DNA of 64,000 nt from Salipiger bermudensis (lineage in GTDB: Bacteria > Pseudomonadota > Alphaproteobacteria > Rhodobacterales > Rhodobacteraceae), in the NCBI RefSeq assembly GCF_019801965.1, contig NZ_JAHVIA010000009.1, forward strand, positions 1 through 64,000, given 5' to 3'. Under the pieces are notes generated by a model that saw only the letters and a program-made list of their open reading frames with translations, was not told the origin of the DNA and made no database searches. Below, one piece after another: positions 47,486 to 55,237 of this stretch (the stretch's first letter is position 1; every line of letters starts with the position of its first letter). The translations under genes and the position numbers were made by a program.

Positions 47486-48516
47486 CCCACGCCTCGAAAG
47501 CCCGCAAATACCAGCCGCGCACCGTGCCCGAGGGCAAGCCCGTCGCCACATCCGCCATGATCGCCTCGCTGGCGGCGGAGGGCTACGACACCGTCTCCGC
47601 CCCCTTCGGTCAGGCGCTGGTCGAGGCGGCAAAGGACGATCCGCGCATCGTCGGCCTGTCGGCGGACCTGTCGAAATACACCGACCTGCATGTCTTCGCC
47701 AACGCCCTGCCCGAGCGCTTCTACCAGATGGGCATGGCCGAGCAGCTGCTGTTTTCCGCCGCTGCCGGGCTGGCGCGCGAGGGGTTCATCCCGTTTGCCA
47801 CCACCTACGCGGTCTTCGCCGCCCGCCGGGCCTATGACTTCATTGCCATGGCGATCGCCGAGGAAAACCTGCCGGTCAAGATCGCCTGCGCCCTGCCCGG
47901 CCTCACCACAGGCTACGGCCCCAGCCATCAGGCCACCGAGGATCTGGCGATCTTCCGCGGCCTGCCCGACATGGTGCTGATCGACCCCTGCGATGCCTGC
48001 GACGTGACCGGCATGGTGCCCGCGATGATCGCCCATCCCGGCCCGGTCTATGCCCGCCTGCTGCGCGGCAAGGTGCCGAGCGTGCTGACCCGTCACAAGC
48101 CCGACTACAGGTTCGAGCTGGGCCGTGCCCAGATGATCCGCGACGGGCGCGACGTGCTGGTCATCGCCTCGGGCATCATGACCATGCGCGCCCTCGACGC
48201 CGCCGAGGCGCTGGCGAAGGACGGCGTAGACGTCGCGGTTCTGCACGTGCCCACGATCAAGCCGCTCGACGCCGACACGATCTTGGCCGAGGCCGGGCGC
48301 GGCGGGCGGCTGGTGGTCAGCGCCGAGAACCACAGCGTCAACGGCGGCTTGGGCGAGGCGGTGGCGGCGACGCTGCTGCAGGCGGGCGTGACGCCGTCCT
48401 TCCGGATGATCGGCCTGCCCGACGCCTTCCTCGAGGCCGGCGCCCTGCCAACACTGCACGATATGTACGGGCTTTCGGTCGACCGCGTGGCCGCGCGCAT
48501 TCGCGGCTGGCTCTGA
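47482..48516 (+). CDS. Transketolase, C-terminal subunit
   Basis: The 344-residue protein has the pyrimidine-binding domain (FYQMGMAEQLLFSAAAGLAREGF with the catalytic glutamate, TTGYGPSHQATEDLAIFRGLP) and a C-terminal domain (VVSAENHSVNGGLGEAV). With the upstream subunit it makes one complete transketolase. If the kinase makes apulose 4-phosphate, this enzyme would hand a two-carbon unit to glyceraldehyde 3-phosphate, giving xylulose 5-phosphate and dihydroxyacetone phosphate. The stop is 12 bases from a convergent gene. Confidence 0.9.
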   Translation: MTHASKARKYQPRTVPEGKPVATSAMIASLAAEGYDTVSAPFGQALVEAAKDDPRIVGLSADLSKYTDLHVFANALPERFYQMGMAEQLLFSAAAGLAREGFIPFATTYAVFAARRAYDFIAMAIAEENLPVKIACALPGLTTGYGPSHQATEDLAIFRGLPDMVLIDPCDACDVTGMVPAMIAHPGPVYARLLRGKVPSVLTRHKPDYRFELGRAQMIRDGRDVLVIASGIMTMRALDAAEALAKDGVDVAVLHVPTIKPLDADTILAEAGRGGRLVVSAENHSVNGGLGEAVAATLLQAGVTPSFRMIGLPDAFLEAGALPTLHDMYGLSVDRVAARIRGWL

Positions 48517-48528
48517 GCCTGCCCGCGC

Positions 48529-49848
48529 TCAGCCGAGATGGGCGCGCAGCTCCGCCTCTAGCGGCAGCACCGCGCCGAGCCGCGTCGCCAGCAGGGAAAT
48601 GCCGCCGAGCTTGCGCTGCAGGTAGAGCACGTCCATCGGCGGATCGGGCGGCAGGTAGCCGGCCTCGGCGAGCTTCAGCCCCTCCGCCCGCAGCCGCTCG
48701 CGCAGACTCGGGTTGGCGAAATCGTAGCCACCGGGGGCCCGCAGCGCCGCGAAGAGCATCCGCGTCAACTCCGCCAGCCTCGGGCCGAACCCATCCCCCG
48801 GCGCGGCGATCCGCAGCGCCTCGAGAGCACGAAGCAGCGCGCCAGGGTCATCGTCGAGCCCGGCCCGCAGCAGGGCGCGCCCGTCGCGGATCACCCCCGG
48901 ATCGAGCCCCCGCGCCGCGCCGAAATCGAGCAGCACGATCTTCCCGGTCTCGGGCTGGTAGCGAAAATTGGCGAAGTTCGGATCGCTCTGGGTGAGGCCG
49001 AAGCCGAAGATCTCGCGCAGCGACAGCGCGATCAGGGCCTGGGCGACCCGGTTGCGCTCTTCCTGCGGCGCGCCGACGAGGCTCTCGATCGGGTGGCCGG
49101 GGCACCAGCTCATCGTGAGCACCCGCGGCGTGCTCCAATCCTCGTGCCACTCGGGCAAGACGAAGCGCGGATCCCCGGCCAGCAACTCGGAGAAGCGGCG
49201 CAGCTGGCGGCCCTCGAGGACGTAATCGGTCTCTTCATGCAGCTGCCGCCGCGCCTCGTCGAGATAGGGCGCCAGCTCGAACCCCTTGGGCAGCAGCCCC
49301 GAGAGCTTCAGCAGCGCGCCGACATTGGTGACGTCGCTGTCGATGCTTCGCGCGACGCCGGGATACTGCACCTTGATCGCCACCTCGCGCCCGTCCGCCA
49401 GCTCGGCACGGTGCACCTGCCCGATGCTCGCCGCCGCCACCGGGCGCACGTCGAAAGCGCGAAACGCCCGCCGCCAGCCCGGACCCCAGGCCGCGTCGAG
49501 CACGTCGCGGAGCTGCTTCGGAGGCATGAAATCGGCCTGATCGCGCAGCCGGGCAAGGATCTCGGCAAGCTCCGGCGGCAGCACTTCGCCGCTGTCCATC
49601 GAGATCAGCTGGCCGAGCTTCATCGCACTGCCCCGCATTCGCGCCAGCTCGTTGGCGACGCGGGTGAGGTTCGTCGGAGTCAGCAACAGGCCGCGCATCT
49701 CCGGGCGGCTGCCGCGCCCCGCCTGCCCGAGCGCACCCATCGCCATGTTGCCGGCGATGCCCGCGGCCATGCCGCCGAGCCGCAGCGCCCGTGTCATTCG
49801 GCCGGAGGGGATCGGGACGGGCCTGGCGCCGGGGCGGTCTTCGCTCAT
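48529..49848 (-). CDS. ABC1/UbiB (AarF)-family atypical kinase-like protein
   Basis: The 439-residue protein has the ABC1 family KxGQ motif (MKLGQLISMDSGEVLPPELA), the alanine-rich loop AAASIGQVHRA, the ion-pair lysine in VAIKVQYPG, and LLDFGAARGLD for the metal-binding DFG. QSDPNFANF replaces the usual catalytic-loop HxDxHPGN-type motif. UbiB-type proteins act in ubiquinone biosynthesis or lipid handling. The ATG at 49848 overlaps the photolyase-like stop (ATGA), so the two are translationally coupled. It may be a paralog specialised for that partner rather than UbiB itself. Confidence 0.88.
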   Translation of the reverse strand: MSEDRPGARPVPIPSGRMTRALRLGGMAAGIAGNMAMGALGQAGRGSRPEMRGLLLTPTNLTRVANELARMRGSAMKLGQLISMDSGEVLPPELAEILARLRDQADFMPPKQLRDVLDAAWGPGWRRAFRAFDVRPVAAASIGQVHRAELADGREVAIKVQYPGVARSIDSDVTNVGALLKLSGLLPKGFELAPYLDEARRQLHEETDYVLEGRQLRRFSELLAGDPRFVLPEWHEDWSTPRVLTMSWCPGHPIESLVGAPQEERNRVAQALIALSLREIFGFGLTQSDPNFANFRYQPETGKIVLLDFGAARGLDPGVIRDGRALLRAGLDDDPGALLRALEALRIAAPGDGFGPRLAELTRMLFAALRAPGGYDFANPSLRERLRAEGLKLAEAGYLPPDPPMDVLYLQRKLGGISLLATRLGAVLPLEAELRAHLG

Positions 49849-51068
49849 GTCAGCCCCGCCTGCGAGAGGATGTGCGGCAGCTGCTTGCGCAGCTTGAAGA
49901 ACCCCGCCGTGGCATGGGGCCAGACCAGCGCATCCCAGTCGCGCCGCCATTCGGTCAGGGCGATGCCCGCCGCCTCGAGCGCCGGGCTCGCCGCCGTGAT
50001 CCAGTCGTGCAGCGGGCCGGTCGGGATGTAGCCGGTGGCGATCTGCGCCGCCCCGACCGCCTGCGCATGGCGCACCAGCCCCACCGGGTCGCCGGCCGCG
50101 TCCCACGCGGGCTCGGCCCCAAGCCGCCCGGCGCTATCCTCCAGCGCCGCCGCCTCGAAGCGGCAGACCGCCTGCGCCACCGGCAGCGGCGAGCGCAGCG
50201 CGCTGGCCTTGAGGCCGAGCACGCCCCTCAGGTCGAGCCGCTCCGGCGCGAAATCGGAGAGCTGACACTCCTCCTCGGTCAGCAGCAGCAGCGTCGGCAC
50301 CCCGTCGCGCGGGGCCGAGACCGGGCGCAGCGCCTGCCGCTCCGGCAGCGGCGCATCGAGTGGCGCGGTCGCCTGCGCCAGACAATCCTCGGGCAGCTGC
50401 ACCCGGCCCCTTGTGAAGCGCGCGATGTTGGCGGCCTGCGCCTCGTAATGCTTGCCGCGCGTGTGCAACCCGGCAACCCAGCGCCAGCTGCAGGTGTTCG
50501 AGGCCGGGTCGCCGTCGAGCAGCTGACGCAGGAAGAAATCCGCCCCCAGCCGCCAGGGCAGCTTGAGCGTGAAGATCCAGATCGAGGCAAACCACATGCG
50601 GGCGTGGTTGTGCAGGTAGCCGGTCTCGTTGAGCTCGGCGGCCCATTCATCGAAGCCGGCGATCCCGGTGCGCCCCTCGCAGGCCTGCGCCACACGCGCG
50701 CGCAGCGCCGCATCCCGCTCCAGCTTCGCGAGATCGCGCGCGAGCCCGTCGCGATATGCGTCCCAGACCTGCGGCCGCTGCTCGAGCCAGCCCTTGAAAT
50801 AGCTGCGCCAGGCCACCTCGGCGATGAACGCCCCGGCAGCCTCCGGCCCGTGCGCCTCAAGCGCCGCAGCGATGGTCTCGCGCTCGGTCAGCAGCCGCCG
50901 GCGCAGGTAGGGCGAGAGCGTCGAGACATGATCATGCGCACCGGCGCCGAGATCGAAATTCCGCAGCTCGGCATAGTCGCGCCCCATGCGCGGCTGAAAG
51001 GCGCCGAGCCGACGCAGCGCCGCATCGCGGGTTGCCTCTGTCGCGGTCACGCCATCCTCCCTCGTCAT
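49845..51068 (-). CDS. Photolyase/cryptochrome FAD-domain protein with FAD domain at the N-terminus
   Basis: The 407-residue protein begins almost directly in the photolyase FAD-binding domain: STLSPYLRRRLLTE, WRSYFKGWLE, TGYLHNHARMWFASIWI, LPWRLGADFFLRQLLDGDPASNTCSWRWVAG. The usual antenna-binding Rossmann domain is missing in front. About 150 residues follow the FAD domain (from about 250) with alternating strands and helices (GVPTLLLLTEEE; GLVRHAQAVGAAQIATGY), which look like a Rossmann-type domain placed after it. Whether it repairs DNA is unknown. Confidence 0.8.
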   Translation of the reverse strand: MTREDGVTATEATRDAALRRLGAFQPRMGRDYAELRNFDLGAGAHDHVSTLSPYLRRRLLTERETIAAALEAHGPEAAGAFIAEVAWRSYFKGWLEQRPQVWDAYRDGLARDLAKLERDAALRARVAQACEGRTGIAGFDEWAAELNETGYLHNHARMWFASIWIFTLKLPWRLGADFFLRQLLDGDPASNTCSWRWVAGLHTRGKHYEAQAANIARFTRGRVQLPEDCLAQATAPLDAPLPERQALRPVSAPRDGVPTLLLLTEEECQLSDFAPERLDLRGVLGLKASALRSPLPVAQAVCRFEAAALEDSAGRLGAEPAWDAAGDPVGLVRHAQAVGAAQIATGYIPTGPLHDWITAASPALEAAGIALTEWRRDWDALVWPHATAGFFKLRKQLPHILSQAGLT

Positions 51069-51122
51069 CCGATCAGGAAGATGCGGCGATGGCGCCCGGT
51101 TTCAAGTCACCGCGACACGCGC

Positions 51123-54100
51123 CTATGCCGCGCCTTCAGGCCGGGCGAGCACCGGCTCGACCGCGTCTGAAAGCGCCGGCAGGTAGGCCGCGACGATCTC
51201 TCTCGCGATCAGGTCGGGGTGGTGGCAGTCGAGCGGCAGGCTCTCCACGTCGCCCGCGAAGGGCTGCCAGAGCGCGGCGCTGCGGTTGGTGCCGGCCTGG
51301 TCGCGCAGTGCGCCCACATGCAGGAGCGGCGCGCGCACGCGCGGCTCGCGATGGCCGCGCACCAGCGCGTTGGTGGCCTGCACCGAGCGGATCACCCCGT
51401 CCTGCACCGCCCGCGGCACCTGCCCCAGCGGGTGCCCCGCCGCCTTCAGGAAGTCGAGGATCGCGGCGCGGCTGTCGAGCCCGGCATGGGCCTCGGGATC
51501 GAAGCCCGCGATGGCGAGCAGCGCGCGCAGCGCCGCGGTCTCGTCGGGCTCGGGCTCATCGCGCCAGCACTCCGACGGGTAGGCATCGAGCAGCACCAGC
51601 CGCGCCACCTCGCGGCCCCGGCGCTCTGCCTCCGCGGCAATGGCATGGGCGATGATGCCACCCAGAGACCAGCCGAGCAGCGTCAGCGGACCCTCGGGCT
51701 GCGCCGCCTCGATCCGGCCGACATAGCGCCGCGCCATCTCGGTCACGCTCACGGGGGCGCGCGACCCGGCGTCGAGCAGCGGCGATTGCAGCCCGATCAC
51801 CGGGCGTCCGGGCAGCGCCTGCGCCAGCGTGCGGTAGCACCAGCAGAGCCCGCCCGCCGGGTGCACCGCGAAGACCGGCAGCCCTTCGCCGCCAGACAGC
51901 CGCAGCACCGGCCCGGTGCCGTCATCGCCGCCCGCGCCGCGCTCGATCCGTCGCGCCAGATCGGCCAGCACCGGGCTCTCGAGGATCGCGCCGAGCCCCG
52001 GATCGCGCCCCGTCGCCTCCTCGATGCGCAGGGACAGCGCGACCGCGCGCAGCGAGTCCCCGCCAGCGAGGAAGAAATCCGTCTCCGCATCCACGGGCTG
52101 CGGAAGCGCGAGGATCTCGGAGTAGAGCGCCGCCAACATCCGCTCGGTGGGGCTCTCGGGCGCGCGCCCCGCGCCCCCCTGCCCCTCCGCCGCCGGCAGC
52201 GCCTTGCGGTCGAGCTTGCCGCTCGGGGTCAGCGGCAGCGCGTCGAGCGTGATGACCTGCGCGGGCAACATCGCCACCGGCAGCTGCCCCGCCAGCGCCG
52301 CGCGGATCGCCTCCGCGGTCGCGCCCGGCTCAGGCACCACGTAGGCCAGCAGCCGCGCGCCGCCCGGGGCGGCCTCGACGATCACCACCCCCTGCGCCAC
52401 CATCCCGGTCCCGAACAGCGCCCGCTCGACCTCCGCCGGCTCGACCCGCACGCCCCGGATCTTCACCTGCTGGTCGGCGCGGCCCACGAAGGTCATCACG
52501 CCCCGCGCGTCGCTCACCGCGAGATCGCCGGTGTCGTAGATCCGCCCGCCGGGGCGGAACGGGTCGGGCGGGAAGCGCTCGGCGGTCAGCTCGGGCTGGC
52601 CGAGATAGCCCTGCGCCAGCTGCCGCCCCGCGAGGTAGAGCCGCCCCGGCACCCCGTCGGGCACCGGGCGCAGCGCGGCATCGAGCAGGTAGGTGCGGGT
52701 GTTCCAGACCGGCCGCCCGATCGGCACCGCCTCGCCCCCCTGCCCCGCCAGCGCCTCCTGCGCCGTGACGTCGATCGCCGCCTCGGTGGGGCCATAGAGG
52801 TTGAAGAGCCGCCCGGTGATGCGCCGGTGGAAGCGCTCGGCCAGCCGCTGTGGCAGCGCCTCGCCGCTGGCGAAGACCCGGGCGATGGCGAGCCCTTGCG
52901 AGGCCGGCGCGTCGAGGAACAGCTCCAGCATCGAGGGCACGAAATGCATCGCGGTGATGCGCTGTGTCCGCACGAGCCCCGCAAGCGCGACCGGGTCGCG
53001 CTGCGCTCCCGGCGGCGCGACCACCAGCGTGGCCCCCGACAGGAACGGCAAGACCAGCTCCCAGACCGAGACGTCGAAACTGGTCGGCGTCTTCTGCAGG
53101 ATGCGGTCGCCGGGGCCGAAGCCATAGGTCTCGCGCATCCAGAGCAGGCGGTTGACGATGGCGTCATGCGCCACCACGACGCCCTTGGGCCGCCCGGTCG
53201 AGCCAGAGGTGAAGAGCACATAGGCCGGATCCTCCGGGCCGGCGGGGCTCGGCTCGGCCTCCTGCCCGTCGTCGAGGACCCCCAGCACCGGCGCGCCTTC
53301 GCAGGCAAAGCCCGGGGTGGCGAGGATCACCGCAGGGGCAGCGCGCGCGATCATGTCGGCGCGGCGCGCGGAGCCGTCCTCCGGGTCGAGCGGCAGGAAG
53401 GCGGCGCCGGCACGCAGCGTGCCGATGAGCGCCACCAGCAGATCGAGCGAGCGCGGCAGCGCCAGCCCCACCAGCGCCCCCGGTCCGATGCCGCGCCCCG
53501 CCAGCCGCCGCGCCAGCGCGGCGCTTTGGCGGTCGAGTTCGCCGTAGCTCAGGCAGGTCTCGCCAAAGACCAGCGCCGGGGCCGCGGGGCTGGCCGCCAT
53601 CTGCGCTTCGATCAGCGCCGTGAGCGTGGTGCGCGGCACCTCCCGCGCGGTGGCGTTGCGGGTCTCGAGATGGGCGCGGGTCTCGGCTTTGGTCAGCGTC
53701 GGCACATCACGCAGCCTTTCGGCCAAGAGGGCCGCCGTCAGGAAGGCCTCGAGCCGGGCGCAATGGGCCTCTGTTTCGGCCTCTGAATAAAGCGCGGTGT
53801 TGCCGTCGACCTGCGCCAGCAGCCCGGCCTCGGGATCGCCCCGGAAGCAGAGCGTCAGGTCATCAACCGAGCCGGCGCCGAGGATCTTCAGTCGCGTCTC
53901 GCAGCCCGCGATCTCCGGACAGGCCTCGAAGGGCAGGATATTGACCAGCGGCCCCCAGAGCCGTCGTCCGGCCCCGATCCGCCCCAGTTCGCGCTGCAGC
54001 GCCTCGCCGCGATAGCGCGCGTTGCGCCGCATCCCCGCGAGATCTGCCCCGACGGTCTGCAGCCAGTCCGGCAGCGGCGCGCCCTCATCGAGCCGCAGCT

Positions 54101-54995
54101 GCAGCGGCAGCACGTTGACCTGCGTCGAGACGCAGCGCGCGGTGCGGCCCATGCGGTTCTGCAGCGGGATGCCCAGCACCACGTCGCGGCTCTCGCCCGA
54201 GGCCACCGATGGCAGGTGCCGCCCGACATACGCGCCCGCCAGTGCGGTGAGCACGTCGGTCCAGTGCAGACCCGTTCTGTCCGAGAGCCGCGCCAGCGCC
54301 TGCCCCGTGGCCCCGGGCAAGGGCCGCTCGGCGCGGTGGAACCAGTGCCCGTCCCCGTCCGCCCTGCCGCGGCTCACGCTCTCGACCTCCGGCAGATCCG
54401 CCAGCCGCGCGTGCCAGAAGGCCCGCTGCCGCGCCCGCGCAGCCGCCGTGCCGAAGCGCGCCTCCTCCTCGAGCGCCCGGGCGTAGTGCGCCAGCCCCTC
54501 GCCGGCATCGCCCCCGGAGAGCTCCGCCGCGTAGAGCGCCGCGAGGCGCTGGGTCACCTGCACCATCGCCTGCCCGTCGGCGGCGATGTGGTGGATGCGC
54601 TCGGTCAGGATGTGGCGCGCGGGTGCGAGCCGCCAGAGCGTGAACCCCGCCACCGGCCCGCGCTCCAGATCCATAGGCCGCTGAGCCTCCGCGAGGATCT
54701 CGGCCTCGACCTCGGCCAGCCCCACACCCTCGCGCGCCCTCACGACAAGCCCCGGCGCGCTTCCCGGCACGATGCGTTGCTCGGGGCCAGTGGGCCCCGC
54801 CCGCAGCCGCAGCGACAGGCTCTCGGCCTCGCCGCCGAGCCGCGCCACCGCGCGCGACAGCGCCGCCGCCTCGAGCGGGCCGTCGATATAGAGCGCCTGC
54901 CCGGTGACGAAGACCGGGCTCTGCGGATCTCGCGCCTGCGCATACCAGATCCCTGCCTGCGCCTCGGTCAGCGGGCGCCACTCCGCAAGTTCCAT
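51123..54995 (-). CDS. entF: Nonribosomal peptide synthetase, C-A-PCP-TE module, EntF-like (predicted serine-activating)
   Basis: The 1290-residue protein has EntF architecture. The condensation domain carries HHIAADG (135-141). The adenylation domain has FTSGSTGRPKG (595-605) and specificity residues D641, V642, W645, H684, F708, S710, L733, I741, D742 plus the A10 lysine: DVWHFSLIDK, one conservative change from the EntF serine code. The carrier serine is Ser981 (GGDSL), and the thioesterase has GWSLGG (Ser1110). It should join 2,3-dihydroxybenzoate to serine and may cyclise repeats. The ATG at 54995 or a GTG overlapping the carrier-protein stop (55004) could start it. Confidence 0.9.
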   Translation of the reverse strand: MELAEWRPLTEAQAGIWYAQARDPQSPVFVTGQALYIDGPLEAAALSRAVARLGGEAESLSLRLRAGPTGPEQRIVPGSAPGLVVRAREGVGLAEVEAEILAEAQRPMDLERGPVAGFTLWRLAPARHILTERIHHIAADGQAMVQVTQRLAALYAAELSGGDAGEGLAHYARALEEEARFGTAAARARQRAFWHARLADLPEVESVSRGRADGDGHWFHRAERPLPGATGQALARLSDRTGLHWTDVLTALAGAYVGRHLPSVASGESRDVVLGIPLQNRMGRTARCVSTQVNVLPLQLRLDEGAPLPDWLQTVGADLAGMRRNARYRGEALQRELGRIGAGRRLWGPLVNILPFEACPEIAGCETRLKILGAGSVDDLTLCFRGDPEAGLLAQVDGNTALYSEAETEAHCARLEAFLTAALLAERLRDVPTLTKAETRAHLETRNATAREVPRTTLTALIEAQMAASPAAPALVFGETCLSYGELDRQSAALARRLAGRGIGPGALVGLALPRSLDLLVALIGTLRAGAAFLPLDPEDGSARRADMIARAAPAVILATPGFACEGAPVLGVLDDGQEAEPSPAGPEDPAYVLFTSGSTGRPKGVVVAHDAIVNRLLWMRETYGFGPGDRILQKTPTSFDVSVWELVLPFLSGATLVVAPPGAQRDPVALAGLVRTQRITAMHFVPSMLELFLDAPASQGLAIARVFASGEALPQRLAERFHRRITGRLFNLYGPTEAAIDVTAQEALAGQGGEAVPIGRPVWNTRTYLLDAALRPVPDGVPGRLYLAGRQLAQGYLGQPELTAERFPPDPFRPGGRIYDTGDLAVSDARGVMTFVGRADQQVKIRGVRVEPAEVERALFGTGMVAQGVVIVEAAPGGARLLAYVVPEPGATAEAIRAALAGQLPVAMLPAQVITLDALPLTPSGKLDRKALPAAEGQGGAGRAPESPTERMLAALYSEILALPQPVDAETDFFLAGGDSLRAVALSLRIEEATGRDPGLGAILESPVLADLARRIERGAGGDDGTGPVLRLSGGEGLPVFAVHPAGGLCWCYRTLAQALPGRPVIGLQSPLLDAGSRAPVSVTEMARRYVGRIEAAQPEGPLTLLGWSLGGIIAHAIAAEAERRGREVARLVLLDAYPSECWRDEPEPDETAALRALLAIAGFDPEAHAGLDSRAAILDFLKAAGHPLGQVPRAVQDGVIRSVQATNALVRGHREPRVRAPLLHVGALRDQAGTNRSAALWQPFAGDVESLPLDCHHPDLIAREIVAAYLPALSDAVEPVLARPEGAA

Positions 54996-55000
54996 CCCGC

Positions 55001-55237
55001 TCACGCCTCTGCCTGCGCCGCTGCCCAGAATTCCGCCAGCGTCTCGCATTCATAGAGCTTGCCCGAGGGCAGGCTCGGCTGCAGCTCCTCCCAGCCCATG
55101 AGCAGGCGCATCAGCGCGATGGAATCGAGCCCGAGATCGCCGAGATGCGCGTCGTCCGGGACCTCCGCCGCGGGGATGTCGAGCGCGGCGGCGATGTCGC
55201 TGCGCATCTTTTCGAGGGTCAGGGCGGTCTGGATCAT
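55001..55237 (-). CDS. Stand-alone aryl/acyl carrier protein
   Basis: The 78-residue four-helix carrier domain has the phosphopantetheine serine in GDLGLDSIALMRLL. It follows the aryl-AMP ligase with an ATGA overlap and precedes the NRPS. In enterobactin assembly the aryl carrier is fused to isochorismatase (EntB); here it is free, so the isochorismatase activity must be encoded elsewhere. It is expected to carry 2,3-dihydroxybenzoate as a thioester to the NRPS condensation domain. Confidence 0.88.
   Translation of the reverse strand: MIQTALTLEKMRSDIAAALDIPAAEVPDDAHLGDLGLDSIALMRLLMGWEELQPSLPSGKLYECETLAEFWAAAQAEA

Noticed and set aside
51123-54995. Larger multi-module NRPS product
   Set aside because: Only one C, one A, one carrier and one thioesterase domain can be found, so any longer product must come from iterative use.
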